30,740 nucleotides of DNA from a virus. Position 1 is the first letter of the stretch, and the number at the start of each line of letters is the position of its first letter. Under the pieces are notes generated by a model. That model was not told the origin of the DNA and made no database searches. It worked only from the letters and a program-made list of their open reading frames with translations. The stretch lies in the IMG/VR virus record IMGVR_UViG_3300006108_000041, positions 1 to 30,740 of that record, one strand, 5' to 3'. The translations under genes were made by a program, and so were the position numbers. Positions 1 through 9,152 of the stretch are shown piece by piece.

Positions 1-1322
1 GGAATCAGATTTGCAGTTACACCATTCGTTAGTCTGACAACAGAGTTTGCAGGAATTGTTGAACCTGTTGAGTTGAAAGCACGGAAGAATAATACTTTAG
101 AAACGGCAACTCTATCACCAGCAACATCAGTATCTAATACTAAGGTCTGTGTATTTGAAGAATACCATAACTGTCCTGATGTTTGTGTAGGACTGACTGT
201 CTGTGCAAACCATTGTACCACATTTGCTTGTGTTGTCACTGTAGTGACATTTGAAAAGAATACATTACCCAATACAGTATTTGCAGTGATTGAACCGTAC
301 ACTGCCATATTCTTATTGAAGGTTGCATTGTTTGATGTAAAATTATCAATAGATACAGATTGACCTAATGAGTTGGCAATCAAATTACCAGTCAATGTCA
401 ATGAGTTCAGTACGATGACATTAGTATTTTGAACTGATGTGTTAGCAAGATTCCATGCAGTTTGAATATGTGAGTTTTGTGTGACATCAACACCAGATTG
501 ATATGTAATCTGATTTTGTAGAAATGTATTTGCATTATCAGTATATGTCTTGGCAGCAGTCAATGTGATTACATCGTTAGCCTGCAAGAATGTGTTTGCA
601 GTATTGATTGCTGTATTTTGTGCAATATCAACACCAGAATTATAGATAGTATTTGCACTTGCTGAGTTGGCTGCCGCAAATGCTGCCTGAGCATATGCGT
701 TTGATGCTGCTGCGGTAGTCTGTCTAGATCCATCACCAAATACAATAGCATTTGAAGTTGTAACATTACCTGTGACTCTCAAATCTCTTTGCAAATCAAA
801 GACTGATTTAGAAAATCTACCAATAATATTTGATGAATTGGTACCACCTACCATCCAAACAACATTACCACCAGCTGAACCGGTTCCTAGAACTAGATTA
901 CCATCCGATGAAACATCAGTTGAACCGTGGGCATACAGATATCCATCCAATGGACCCATGGCAGAGAAGGCAGGATCACTAAATCCAGAGTTGTTGATAC
1001 CTAAGTCTATGTAATTATTAGAATTTGTTCCGATATCTGCTGTGGCAATATAATCACTTGAACCTGAACCACTAAAGTTTTGATTGTTGATTTGAAGATA
1101 TGTGATACTGTTTCCAGAGAACTGAGCAATCGTGTTTGGGAACAATACAGGATTACCACCGACATTCAAAGTATTGTTGGCAAACAATGTATCAGCAATA
1201 CCTGTTGCCGTTATTTTTCCAGTTATATCATTTGTAACATCAACAATTACAAACAAAGAATTGGATGTGTTAGCATTTAGTTGAGATAATGGTGGTAGTT
1301 CAGAGATTTTAATTGTTGACAT
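1..1322 (-). CDS. Fibre-like virion structural protein, C-terminus off the left edge
   Basis: The frame is open from an ATG at 1322 to the window edge, giving 440 codons with no stop; the C-terminus lies outside. The protein starts MSTIKISELPPLSQL and is rich in Asn, Thr, Ser, Ala and Gly, as in phage fibre shafts. A stalk-like middle section carries repeated units: IYNSGVDIAQNTAI and ITYQSGVDVTQNSHI, plus two copies of ANTFLQ. It also contains FGDGSRQTTAA, a phrase common in phage fibre and appendage proteins. It starts 3 bases after the stop of the ~1000-aa baseplate protein and ends the leftward baseplate operon, where T4 places its short-fibre and wedge-periphery genes. A role as a fibre or baseplate-peripheral structural protein is inferred from composition and position; no T4 gene number can be assigned. 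Confidence 0.75.
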   Translation of the reverse strand, partial: MSTIKISELPPLSQLNANTSNSLFVIVDVTNDITGKITATGIADTLFANNTLNVGGNPVLFPNTIAQFSGNSITYLQINNQNFSGSGSSDYIATADIGTNSNNYIDLGINNSGFSDPAFSAMGPLDGYLYAHGSTDVSSDGNLVLGTGSAGGNVVWMVGGTNSSNIIGRFSKSVFDLQRDLRVTGNVTTSNAIVFGDGSRQTTAAASNAYAQAAFAAANSASANTIYNSGVDIAQNTAINTANTFLQANDVITLTAAKTYTDNANTFLQNQITYQSGVDVTQNSHIQTAWNLANTSVQNTNVIVLNSLTLTGNLIANSLGQSVSIDNFTSNNATFNKNMAVYGSITANTVLGNVFFSNVTTVTTQANVVQWFAQTVSPTQTSGQLWYSSNTQTLVLDTDVAGDRVAVSKVLFFRAFNSTGSTIPANSVVRLTNGVTANLI

Positions 1323-1325
1323 AGT

Positions 1326-4310
1326 TTAACCCAATAGTAATATTTTTCCATCTTCTGTTGTTATTGAATATCCATCTTCTGTTGTAATCTCTGGGAAGTA
1401 TTGTATTCCAACAGGACCAAATATCTGAATGTTTGATGATATGAAAGTTCTACCAACAGTCATCAATGAATTATTAACTGTATTTGCTAAGTTTGTTTCT
1501 AAGTAAGCCTTGTTTGTTGTATAATCTACACTTAAAACGATATTCGATATATTATTTGCTACTAGAATACTATCGCCTGGCTTCAGAACATCTTTTAATG
1601 GATAATTTGAATCTGTATATTTTCCACCATTAAAATAATCATATGCACCAGTTAGTGATAGTATATTTATCACATTACTATTGGCGGATCCATAAACAGT
1701 TGCAACATTTCCATAAGTTAACCAAACATGGTCTTTCAATATGATATAATTGTCTGCACTATTTACTAGATACACTTCAGAATAGATAACATCTCCAACA
1801 GTTGTCGTCATTCTAATGATACTATTCGATGATATAATATCAGACAACTTTGCGTTGGCCATATTGACAAAATGCACAATGTTTGTAGCTCTGCTTGAGA
1901 AATCAGTTACTGCGAACTGTATAACATTGGTTTGATAGTCCAGTGTTGCTATGACAGATTCGGTATCAAATCCAAAATCTAAACTTTGAGTAACCGGCTG
2001 ATCAACATAACCAGAATCGGTTAAGTACTGCGTTGACGGTGCAATCATTAAACCATATGATGCTTCAGATCCTGTATAGTAGGCTAGACTGTGGCCATTT
2101 TGTTCCGAATCGGCTATACTATAATTATAATTTGAGTTTGCGGTCAGAATATATTTACCTAAAACTCTCATACCTGAGGGATGAAGAAGGTTTAATAATA
2201 TGTCTCTATACTTTGAGATTTCTTTGTTGACACTAATCTCGTAAGTGTAGTCATTGTAAATCTCATTCTGAAGAACATCATATGAACTCAATTGACCGGA
2301 TGTATCTACATATCTACCCTTACCAACAAAAACACCGTTAGCAAATGATGCGGATGCTTTTGCTGTTCCTGAACCATAAGACAATATACCATTTGCTGAA
2401 TCATATCTAGAATCAGATAACACTATCTGATTGGTTAGATTCATCGTTATATTTTTTGAGTTTATTTTCAGTGTTTGATGATAATTTGGATTGACATTAT
2501 ACTCAAATACTCTCAATGTGTAAATGGTATCTTGTGGTAGTAAAGCAGATTGCAGCGGAGTAATTGAATCTACGGTGGCCAAATAAGTTGAGTTCTCTAC
2601 ACTGGTACCCTGGTAGATTATATCACCTTTTATTGGTAGATTGAATGATGTTATACCATTAACAATCAAATCTTGAACACGCAGTGATACACTAGGTTTT
2701 GAGATGTAATCTTCACCTGGATCAACAATTCCAATTTCTGTGATTTGACCAATTTGATTTGTGATAGGTGTTAACTTTGCACCATCACCTAATACTCCGG
2801 TAACATAAAGTTGTGCATTTGCACCATTCGCTGAGTGTACGCTCAATGTTGGTAAAGCAGATGGTCTGTATGCCATTCCACCAAGTGGATACAATGATGA
2901 ATTGCTATTGGGATACACATATTGTACCGAAACAATTGCACCATTGGCATTCACCGATGTTACATTGGCGGCAGCACCGTATCCATTTCCACCCGTGAAT
3001 GTAATAGTATCATTTACTGCGTAACCATGTCCAGCATTTCTAATTTGAATAGGTGCGAGTATGCCAAAGTTTTTGAGATTGCCTTTACTTAAATCATTTT
3101 CAGTATTGTATAGTGTTTGTGGTACAATACTAGGTTGCTGTGTGATTGTGCCGCCAGAACTTTGAACAACAACTGAAGATATTGGATAAGTTTCAAATGA
3201 AGTAAATGTAAAAGCATCAATGAGTTTGGTGTTTACATTTGCAAAATCATTTCGTTGAAAGTGATATTGCTGAGCATCAATACGAAGATTTACACCTGGA
3301 CCTGCTTTTAGTCCAATATAATCAATAGGTAATAGAGTAACATTCTGTGAAGTATTGGCATCAGGAACAAGACCACCCACATATGCAATAGGAATTTGTA
3401 TATTAGATCCTAAGTTCGAAAACTCAACGAAAGTATTGGCATAACCTTGAACATTATTTGAGGTTGAATATGTGTAACCAAAACCACCTGCATCAACAGT
3501 AATACTTTGGATAGATCCTGTTGTTGTGTTTGCAACTGATGCTACTGCGCCATGACCATTTGATGAACTTAATCCACCATAAACAATTACTGGATCATTT
3601 TTCTTATAGAAAATACCTCTGCTGTTTGGATCTACAGATATCTGTGAAATCTGACCAACAATCTTGGCCCGCAGTGGACTACCATCAAATAAAAGTGGTT
3701 GATTATTATCATATACGATATGAACAAACTCACCCGATTGAAATGATCTTTGAATACCTGATATGAAGACTTCAATCTTGTTACCATTAAACACAACATT
3801 TTCAATTACGGCTAAAGATTTTGTTGTTTCACCAAATATTTTATAACCAGATAGACCAAGAAATCTAGAATCTTTTGATAATAACTTAAGACTTCCTGGA
3901 ACATACCATTTACCTGCTGACGCTCTTAGTACTGCATCTTTATTGTAAACAAAATCGACATCGGAATTATACAGAACACGAAACAAAAACTTATAAGATG
4001 CCGGCGTACCTTTAGTCTGATACAGTTGCTTGGCAATCTTAGTGACTTCTTTCTTGTTTGCTAGAATGTCTTTAGGAAAGTAAGCCAGAAACTCGTTATA
4101 GAAATAATCCAGAAACTCATCGGATGTTTTATCTATATCGGTATAATTTAATATATTTTTTGTACGGTTGGTAACATTATGATTTTCTTCCAACCACTCA
4201 TAATATGCCTGCAGAAACAGTACAAATTTTGAGTAATCAGGATCATCCCGAATAAATTCAGGAAGTTGTGAATGAATCAGTAAAGATGTTTTGTTGCTAT
4301 TCGGAATCAT
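1326..4310 (-). CDS. Large baseplate structural protein (position of T4 gp7)
   Basis: This 994-aa protein begins with a helical N-terminal domain (about residues 10-130, with LPEFIRDD, FLQAYYEWLEEN and KGTPASYKFLFRVLY). A long beta-rich body follows with recurring Gly-Tyr motifs such as GHGYAVNDTITFTGG, GGFGYTY and PGEDYISKPSVSL. A conserved late segment reads YRDILLNLLHPSGMRVLGKY. The C-terminus has a tandem ITTEDGYSITTEDG duplication. The ATG overlaps the stop of gp6 by 4 bases (ATGA), so the two are probably translationally coupled. T4 gp7 (1032 aa) also follows gp6, so size and order suggest a wedge protein of similar role. I cannot claim sequence homology to gp7. Proteins with this N-terminus occur as virion structural proteins in marine T4-like phages (family knowledge). 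Confidence 0.75.
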   Translation of the reverse strand: MIPNSNKTSLLIHSQLPEFIRDDPDYSKFVLFLQAYYEWLEENHNVTNRTKNILNYTDIDKTSDEFLDYFYNEFLAYFPKDILANKKEVTKIAKQLYQTKGTPASYKFLFRVLYNSDVDFVYNKDAVLRASAGKWYVPGSLKLLSKDSRFLGLSGYKIFGETTKSLAVIENVVFNGNKIEVFISGIQRSFQSGEFVHIVYDNNQPLLFDGSPLRAKIVGQISQISVDPNSRGIFYKKNDPVIVYGGLSSSNGHGAVASVANTTTGSIQSITVDAGGFGYTYSTSNNVQGYANTFVEFSNLGSNIQIPIAYVGGLVPDANTSQNVTLLPIDYIGLKAGPGVNLRIDAQQYHFQRNDFANVNTKLIDAFTFTSFETYPISSVVVQSSGGTITQQPSIVPQTLYNTENDLSKGNLKNFGILAPIQIRNAGHGYAVNDTITFTGGNGYGAAANVTSVNANGAIVSVQYVYPNSNSSLYPLGGMAYRPSALPTLSVHSANGANAQLYVTGVLGDGAKLTPITNQIGQITEIGIVDPGEDYISKPSVSLRVQDLIVNGITSFNLPIKGDIIYQGTSVENSTYLATVDSITPLQSALLPQDTIYTLRVFEYNVNPNYHQTLKINSKNITMNLTNQIVLSDSRYDSANGILSYGSGTAKASASFANGVFVGKGRYVDTSGQLSSYDVLQNEIYNDYTYEISVNKEISKYRDILLNLLHPSGMRVLGKYILTANSNYNYSIADSEQNGHSLAYYTGSEASYGLMIAPSTQYLTDSGYVDQPVTQSLDFGFDTESVIATLDYQTNVIQFAVTDFSSRATNIVHFVNMANAKLSDIISSNSIIRMTTTVGDVIYSEVYLVNSADNYIILKDHVWLTYGNVATVYGSANSNVINILSLTGAYDYFNGGKYTDSNYPLKDVLKPGDSILVANNISNIVLSVDYTTNKAYLETNLANTVNNSLMTVGRTFISSNIQIFGPVGIQYFPEITTEDGYSITTEDGKILLLG

Positions 4311-6385
4311 CTACTTGTCTTTGCAATAACATTAACTATAATCGCATTAGGATCATATGGATCAACAGTGATAATTCTGTTGTAAGTTGATGAAATGATT
4401 GAGGTTGTTGGTTTAACCGATACCGCCAACTGACCCAAATCATTATCTACACCTGATGGATTAAAGTTATTTAGAGTGATAATTCCATTAGAGTAATCGA
4501 TTGTTCCAATATTGGAATTAAGAATAGTTTTGACACTACTTGAATTATTATAATATGTTCTCAGAGTACCATATCGTCCCTGCAAAGTCACACTAGCGGA
4601 ACCTAAAGTTCCTGTTGTATCATTTGAAGCATTGGTGATAGTTACAATAGCAGATGTATATCCTGATCCTGACGTATCCACAACAATACTACTGATTCTT
4701 CCGTTGACAACGACTGCATGAGCCGTAGCACCTGTTCCATCACCCAATATGGTAACCGTTGGTGTTGCGGTATAATTGAATCCAGGATTAGTTACAGAAA
4801 TAGATTCGACACCGTTTGTATTTGATGGCACTTCTTCAATATAAACACCATCAATAATATTTGAAAGATTTGTTGGATCTCTAAACTGCATTGCAGGAGA
4901 ACTGTTGACACCACTGAGTAATATACCTTTCTCTAGAGGTGTGTTATAATATAAATTATAAGTTGCTGAGTTTGTTAGATTTGGAAAGAACTTCTTCTGA
5001 ATCTGCATAGTGTATTCACTAGTAAGAATAGATTTATCATAACTTTGAATGGAGTTCAATAAATCATATGCATTAAAAGTAGAATTAAAAGTATTCAATG
5101 TTGATGCTGCAAAATTACCTATGGCAGATTTAACGCCACTTTGAATCTGTGCTGATGTTTGATTGGTCAATGCTGGATCATAATATACGTTCACATTTAA
5201 CTGAATATAAGTATAATCCGGATCAACAATAGTAGGAGTTACAGTCATCACCGAAACAGGTTGAAGTACCTCAGTGATGATTCTTTGTTTTTGTGGTTGT
5301 GTAAGTGAATAATATCCGGCAGGTTTCAAACATACGAATACTTGACCGTAGACTGGTGGAGTATTTTCTTCACCTCCCCAAACATTCACTGCATCAAACT
5401 TGATACCTAAATTATTCTGTTGAATCAATGTGATGTAATCATTTTTAGATACGGCACGATTCTGTGCAGAGAATGATTTTGGTGCTTGATACTTGATTGA
5501 ATCGATAGATTCTTTATCACCACCTTGAGTTGCTGCAGTAACTGAAGTGATAATTGTATTTGAATATCCCGAAATAGAATCCATCAATACGAAACTGTTT
5601 GCCCCTGCGGCCGCATTTCCATTCGTAATAATGTATGACACTTTAACAACATTACCATCTATCAGTTTATTACCTAGAACACCATCACCAAAATAGATTT
5701 CATAATAACCAGTTAGACCTTCTTGTAGAAAGTATACATTATCTGTTGGACCTAATGTTAGATAATTAGATGCCGCATTATAAACAGTATATGCAGTATT
5801 AGATAGAGATTGTTGAACTGTTACATGCAGTGTAGTGGTATCTATATTTGCATTAGGTATTTGAAAAGTCGTTGTTGGGTTTGTAGATGTATCTACTGTA
5901 AATGTGGAGGTTGCATATGTACCTTCTTTGATCGACACATCAGTAAATGTAGCCGTATTTGCAACAACATTGACAGTCGTATTATCAACGGTCAAAAAGT
6001 TATAGTTGACACCATCAACAGATTCGGATAGAAAATTTGTATATCTAGGTAATGTTAATGATGTATCCGAAACTTGATTTACGGTAACATTAACTGTAGC
6101 ATTGGGTGCAATTGCAGACTTTGGTACATAATTCAATAACTTAGCATGGGATATGACAGATGCTCTTTGAAGTGCTGAATCCAAAAACATCTCATTACCA
6201 ACTTGATTCAAATAGAATGCTTGATACTGTGTATTATATGCCAGAATATCTAATAGAACAGATAATGCAGAACCTTCATAGTTGTAATCTTTAAGAGTGT
6301 CCTGTGATTGGAGAAATGTCTTAAGATTAGTCTTGATATTATCAAAATCTAATTCGGTAAACTGAACGGATGAATTGGCTGCCAT
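4307..6385 (-). CDS. gp6: Baseplate wedge protein gp6 (baseplate J-like)
   Basis: This 692-aa protein matches T4 gp6 (660 aa), the wedge subunit that forms the inner baseplate ring. The N-terminus has the typical sequence of the family: DFDNIKTNLKTFLQSQ, LLDILAYNTQYQAFYLNQVGNEMFLDSA and RASVISHAKLLNYVP. A baseplate-J core follows (YFGDGVLGNKL, then AQNRAVSKNDYITLI). A C-terminal insertion near residues 500-565 has two Gly-Tyr beta repeats (PGFNYTATPTVTILGDGTGA and TSGSGYTSAIVTI) like those in the downstream protein. The start ATG lies 1 base after the gp25 stop, and the stop overlaps the next start. The gene belongs to a gp25-gp6-large wedge operon. Confidence 0.93.
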   Translation of the reverse strand: MAANSSVQFTELDFDNIKTNLKTFLQSQDTLKDYNYEGSALSVLLDILAYNTQYQAFYLNQVGNEMFLDSALQRASVISHAKLLNYVPKSAIAPNATVNVTVNQVSDTSLTLPRYTNFLSESVDGVNYNFLTVDNTTVNVVANTATFTDVSIKEGTYATSTFTVDTSTNPTTTFQIPNANIDTTTLHVTVQQSLSNTAYTVYNAASNYLTLGPTDNVYFLQEGLTGYYEIYFGDGVLGNKLIDGNVVKVSYIITNGNAAAGANSFVLMDSISGYSNTIITSVTAATQGGDKESIDSIKYQAPKSFSAQNRAVSKNDYITLIQQNNLGIKFDAVNVWGGEENTPPVYGQVFVCLKPAGYYSLTQPQKQRIITEVLQPVSVMTVTPTIVDPDYTYIQLNVNVYYDPALTNQTSAQIQSGVKSAIGNFAASTLNTFNSTFNAYDLLNSIQSYDKSILTSEYTMQIQKKFFPNLTNSATYNLYYNTPLEKGILLSGVNSSPAMQFRDPTNLSNIIDGVYIEEVPSNTNGVESISVTNPGFNYTATPTVTILGDGTGATAHAVVVNGRISSIVVDTSGSGYTSAIVTITNASNDTTGTLGSASVTLQGRYGTLRTYYNNSSSVKTILNSNIGTIDYSNGIITLNNFNPSGVDNDLGQLAVSVKPTTSIISSTYNRIITVDPYDPNAIIVNVIAKTSR

Positions 6386-6386
6386 A

Positions 6387-6779
6387 TTATCTGTTTCTCT
6401 GTAAAATTACTGTAATCGTTGTTGGCGATGTTAAATTCTGTATAAAAAATGTGATGGTCACATTATATGCATTGTGATCATAATCTGGTGTTGCAACAAT
6501 ACTACTCACTTTTGCTCTAGGTTCATAGTTGTCGATCACATTTTGTATTTCTCTTTCTAATGTTGCCGCAGTCAATGGTGAAATGTTTTCAAACAATAAA
6601 GCACCAACTGAGGAACCCAAATTTGGATTGAACAATCTTTCATAGTGATTGGTTTGAATTAAATTGCGAACGGAACGAATCACTGCTTGACTATCATAAC
6701 TCAAAGCAATATCACCTCCAGCAGGTTTTTTGGTGAAGGTTAAGTCTATATCGGAGAATACTTTAGTTAAGTTTGCCAT
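6387..6779 (-). CDS. gp25: Baseplate wedge protein gp25 (gpW/gp25 family)
   Basis: This 130-aa protein has the size and sequence pattern of T4 gp25 (132 aa), which links the baseplate inner ring to sheath initiation. Family features are the N-terminal DIDLTFTKKPAGGDI, the central AVIRSVRNLIQTNHYERLFNPNLGSSV (shown here in parts: RNLIQTNHYER, FNPNLGSSV), then LFENISPLTAATLEREI and NVIDNYEPRAKV. A perfect late-promoter box TATAAATA sits 5 to 12 bases upstream of the ATG. No Shine-Dalgarno sequence is visible, so transcription from that box would give a nearly leaderless mRNA. Read-through from gp5 could also supply message. Confidence 0.95.
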   Translation of the reverse strand: MANLTKVFSDIDLTFTKKPAGGDIALSYDSQAVIRSVRNLIQTNHYERLFNPNLGSSVGALLFENISPLTAATLEREIQNVIDNYEPRAKVSSIVATPDYDHNAYNVTITFFIQNLTSPTTITVILQRNR

Positions 6780-6783
6780 ATCT

Positions 6784-6791
6784 TATTTATA
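6784..6791 (-). promoter_or_regulatory. T4-type late promoter TATAAATA before gp25
   Basis: The minus strand reads CACTATAAATAAGATATG, where the final ATG is the gp25 start. TATAAATA is the consensus sigma-gp55 late element. The usual start point 5-6 bases downstream would fall at or beside the start codon. Confidence 0.75.
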
Positions 6792-6805
6792 GTGCTTTGC
6801 GGAGT

Positions 6806-6876
6806 GAAATTGAATTTTTCAAAACTTGGATATCGTCCGGAAAATTCTTGGGCCGGAATGAAAAATTTGAAATTTC
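6806..6876. repeat. Nested inverted repeat between gp5 and gp25
   Basis: The outer arms are 6806-6821 (GAAATTGAATTTTTCA) and 6859-6876 (TGAAAAATTTGAAATTTC), complementary apart from a small bulge. The inner arms are TCCGG at 6836-6840 and CCGGA at 6853-6857. It lies just after the gp5 stop and just before the gp25 late promoter. It could end or process the upstream transcript. No T-run follows, so an ordinary intrinsic terminator is not supported. Confidence 0.5.
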
Positions 6877-6878
6877 CA

Positions 6879-7784
6879 TTATTGTGGTGGTCCTGTATTT
6901 CCGCCTTGTGGATCTGGATGTGTATGATGATCTAGACTGATACCACCACCGATCACATCACCTGTTGCAGTAATTCCACCATTCACATTAATATTGCCAT
7001 TCCATTGTAGTGGTCCATTAAATGTCCACGAGTTTGCTATCCCGGTAACATTACCGCCCACATTCAAGTTTGCATTACCATCAATCGTAATATTACAAGT
7101 ACCTTTTATGTGAACATTATTATCTGATAATAGTATCTCATAGTTTTTACCGGATACTTTAGTCACTTTAGATCCATCGGGTGCAATCTCAAAGAATGTG
7201 TTTGCACGATGGCTTAAATGTATTCTTTCGGCACCTGGTGTATCATCCATTTCAAATACATGACCAGATAGTGTTTCAGTTACTCTATTATATGGCGGAA
7301 CTGTAGCATATTTAGATGCAGGTTCACTCCATGTTGAACCATCGGCAACAGGAACATTTGTATCTAAGTTATTGTTATGTTTACCAATTACAGTAGTTTC
7401 TATTTTTTCATTGCGGTATAATCTACTTGTTGTGGGTTCACCAACTGGATAGTGTGTACCTTCCGAGAAACCTTTGGATGTATTTGATCCGTTTACCGGT
7501 ATACCAGGAAACACACCAATAATGACTGGTGCTTGACCAGACATATTATCAGTAAAGAATCCAAACGCATAATCACCAACAACAGGTACTGCACTTGTCA
7601 TGGAAACATTTGTTGAGAATGATGGTAATGCCCATGGTAAGTCTGATTTGGGTAACTGTTGAAGATTATCTGTGTGCCATCCAAAGATTCTTACTTGAAC
7701 TCGTGCAAGATTGAGTGGATCATCGACTGATTCGACCACTCCCATCCACCAAATGAACCCATCTTTACCAATAAAGTTTTCCAT
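6879..7784 (-). CDS. gp5: Baseplate hub spike gp5-like, lacking the lysozyme domain
   Basis: This 301-aa spike protein has an N-terminal OB-fold (about residues 1-110: GVVESVDDPLNLARVQVRIFGW in parts, then PVVGDYAFGFFTDN and PVIIGVFPG). A linker and the HVFEMDDTPGAERIHLSHRA segment follow. After that comes a beta-helix of Asn/Gly-rich strands (about 205-280) and a tip, DHHTHPDPQGG, whose HxH resembles the metal-binding tip of P2 gpV-type spikes. T4 gp5 (575 aa) has a lysozyme domain between OB-fold and beta-helix; it is absent here. A T4-type lysozyme is instead in the gene at 13275. The start overlaps the gp27 stop by one base. Confidence 0.88.
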   Translation of the reverse strand: MENFIGKDGFIWWMGVVESVDDPLNLARVQVRIFGWHTDNLQQLPKSDLPWALPSFSTNVSMTSAVPVVGDYAFGFFTDNMSGQAPVIIGVFPGIPVNGSNTSKGFSEGTHYPVGEPTTSRLYRNEKIETTVIGKHNNNLDTNVPVADGSTWSEPASKYATVPPYNRVTETLSGHVFEMDDTPGAERIHLSHRANTFFEIAPDGSKVTKVSGKNYEILLSDNNVHIKGTCNITIDGNANLNVGGNVTGIANSWTFNGPLQWNGNINVNGGITATGDVIGGGISLDHHTHPDPQGGNTGPPQ

Positions 7785-9151
7785 TATGAATGTACCGCCT
7801 GTTGTATTGCTTGATGATTATTATCAATAGGTGAATATTGAGTTGTGGTGCTTTCTTTACATATTTCAAGAGTTGTTTGGAACACACCACCCACTTGAAT
7901 CATATGTCTGACAGCAGTTACTAGATATTTTCCAGAATAAAATCTATCAGACTCTTTTGTTGGTTCGCCCGAATCTAAAGTATTCAAACTGAATTCAATA
8001 GGTGTACCAACATATATTCCAGAATCACCAGGTATATTTAATTTAATAGTTGTGTAATTTGCTAAAGATATCTGTGCAGTTCTGTATGGTACATATGTTT
8101 CAATAAAGATATCTTTGGCGATACCTGCACCGCCTTTGTTTTTTATATATGGAACATTAATTTCGTTACTATTAGATGTTGCAACTTTTACAACACTCTC
8201 ATAACTTTCATTTTGAGTTTTATTTAATCTATTAACGAGGTAATTTGTAGGTGCATACTTGTTCAATTTATCTGATTTACTAATATAATTAGCAAAATCA
8301 AAATCTGTCGTATAATGTGATAGAATCATAGGATCTATAGAAATCAATCGATTGGCAAAAGTTCCAGCGGAAACCTCATGAAGAGCATCATATGTTTTTA
8401 TAATTTCATAGTCCAATACTGTCGTCACTTTTTCTTGAGTTTGTGTGAAATCTTTACTCAAATTTTTAGGTTGAAATTTATAGATTTGATAAATGTCATC
8501 AGTATACATTGACTGAAGTGATCTAAATGTGAATCCATATCTCGATTCAAAGAAAAGCATATCAGAACCACTGTATCCTGCGGGTCTAGCATATGTGGAT
8601 AACCAACTGATGGCTTCAAGTGGCTTCATTCTAGGAATAATGAAGTCATATAATCCTGTTGTGTCATCAATGATATCAATCTTGTCAGAAACTTTCAACT
8701 TATTGGTTAATATATCAGTAACGATATCGGATATTCTTTGACCTTTATAGGATTGTGACACCTTAATCTGTTCTGATAGTAGGAATTCTTCAGAACAGAA
8801 ATACAGTTTATATGTCTCTGCCGACATGTTTCCAGAAGGTTTTCGATCATCTATTTTATATACTCGAAATATTTGATCATTATCGTTTGGTGCATCTTTT
8901 ACTTTACCAAAGTTCACTTCAATAAATTCATTACCAGTTAATTGAAGTTTTTCAATAAAACCTTGTGCATCATTGACCGTTACATATCCATTAATACAAA
9001 AACTATAGATATCCTCATTATATGAAAAATCTGTCAATAGTTTTTTCATATCCATTTTACTACCATCTGATGTGATCAGATTAAGTTTTTGTATTTCCGA
9101 ATCTGAAGGAAATCTAATTCCTTTCGGATCTATGTACTGATCGTCTGTCAT
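7784..9151 (-). CDS. gp27: Baseplate hub protein gp27-like
   Basis: The 455-aa protein sits directly before the gp5 spike, where the T4-family hub trimer protein gp27 (391 aa) is expected. It has the layout of hub proteins of the gp27/gpD type: an N-terminal beta domain (FCINGYVTVNDAQGFIEKL, EFIEVNFG), a central segment with GQRISDIVTDIL and PRMKPLEAISWLSTYA, and a C-terminal beta domain ending SGKYLVTAVRHMIQ and YQTTLEI-like strands (FQTTLEICKES). The hub carries the spike and joins the tail tube to the baseplate. It starts 1 base after the gp53 stop and overlaps the gp5 start by one base. The assignment rests on motifs plus order. Confidence 0.82.
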   Translation of the reverse strand: MTDDQYIDPKGIRFPSDSEIQKLNLITSDGSKMDMKKLLTDFSYNEDIYSFCINGYVTVNDAQGFIEKLQLTGNEFIEVNFGKVKDAPNDNDQIFRVYKIDDRKPSGNMSAETYKLYFCSEEFLLSEQIKVSQSYKGQRISDIVTDILTNKLKVSDKIDIIDDTTGLYDFIIPRMKPLEAISWLSTYARPAGYSGSDMLFFESRYGFTFRSLQSMYTDDIYQIYKFQPKNLSKDFTQTQEKVTTVLDYEIIKTYDALHEVSAGTFANRLISIDPMILSHYTTDFDFANYISKSDKLNKYAPTNYLVNRLNKTQNESYESVVKVATSNSNEINVPYIKNKGGAGIAKDIFIETYVPYRTAQISLANYTTIKLNIPGDSGIYVGTPIEFSLNTLDSGEPTKESDRFYSGKYLVTAVRHMIQVGGVFQTTLEICKESTTTQYSPIDNNHQAIQQAVHS

Positions 9152-9152
9152 A

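Noticed and set aside
73-1280. Plus-strand frames at the left edge
   Set aside because: The minus strand has one uninterrupted 440-codon frame through the same region with a clear phage-fibre composition.
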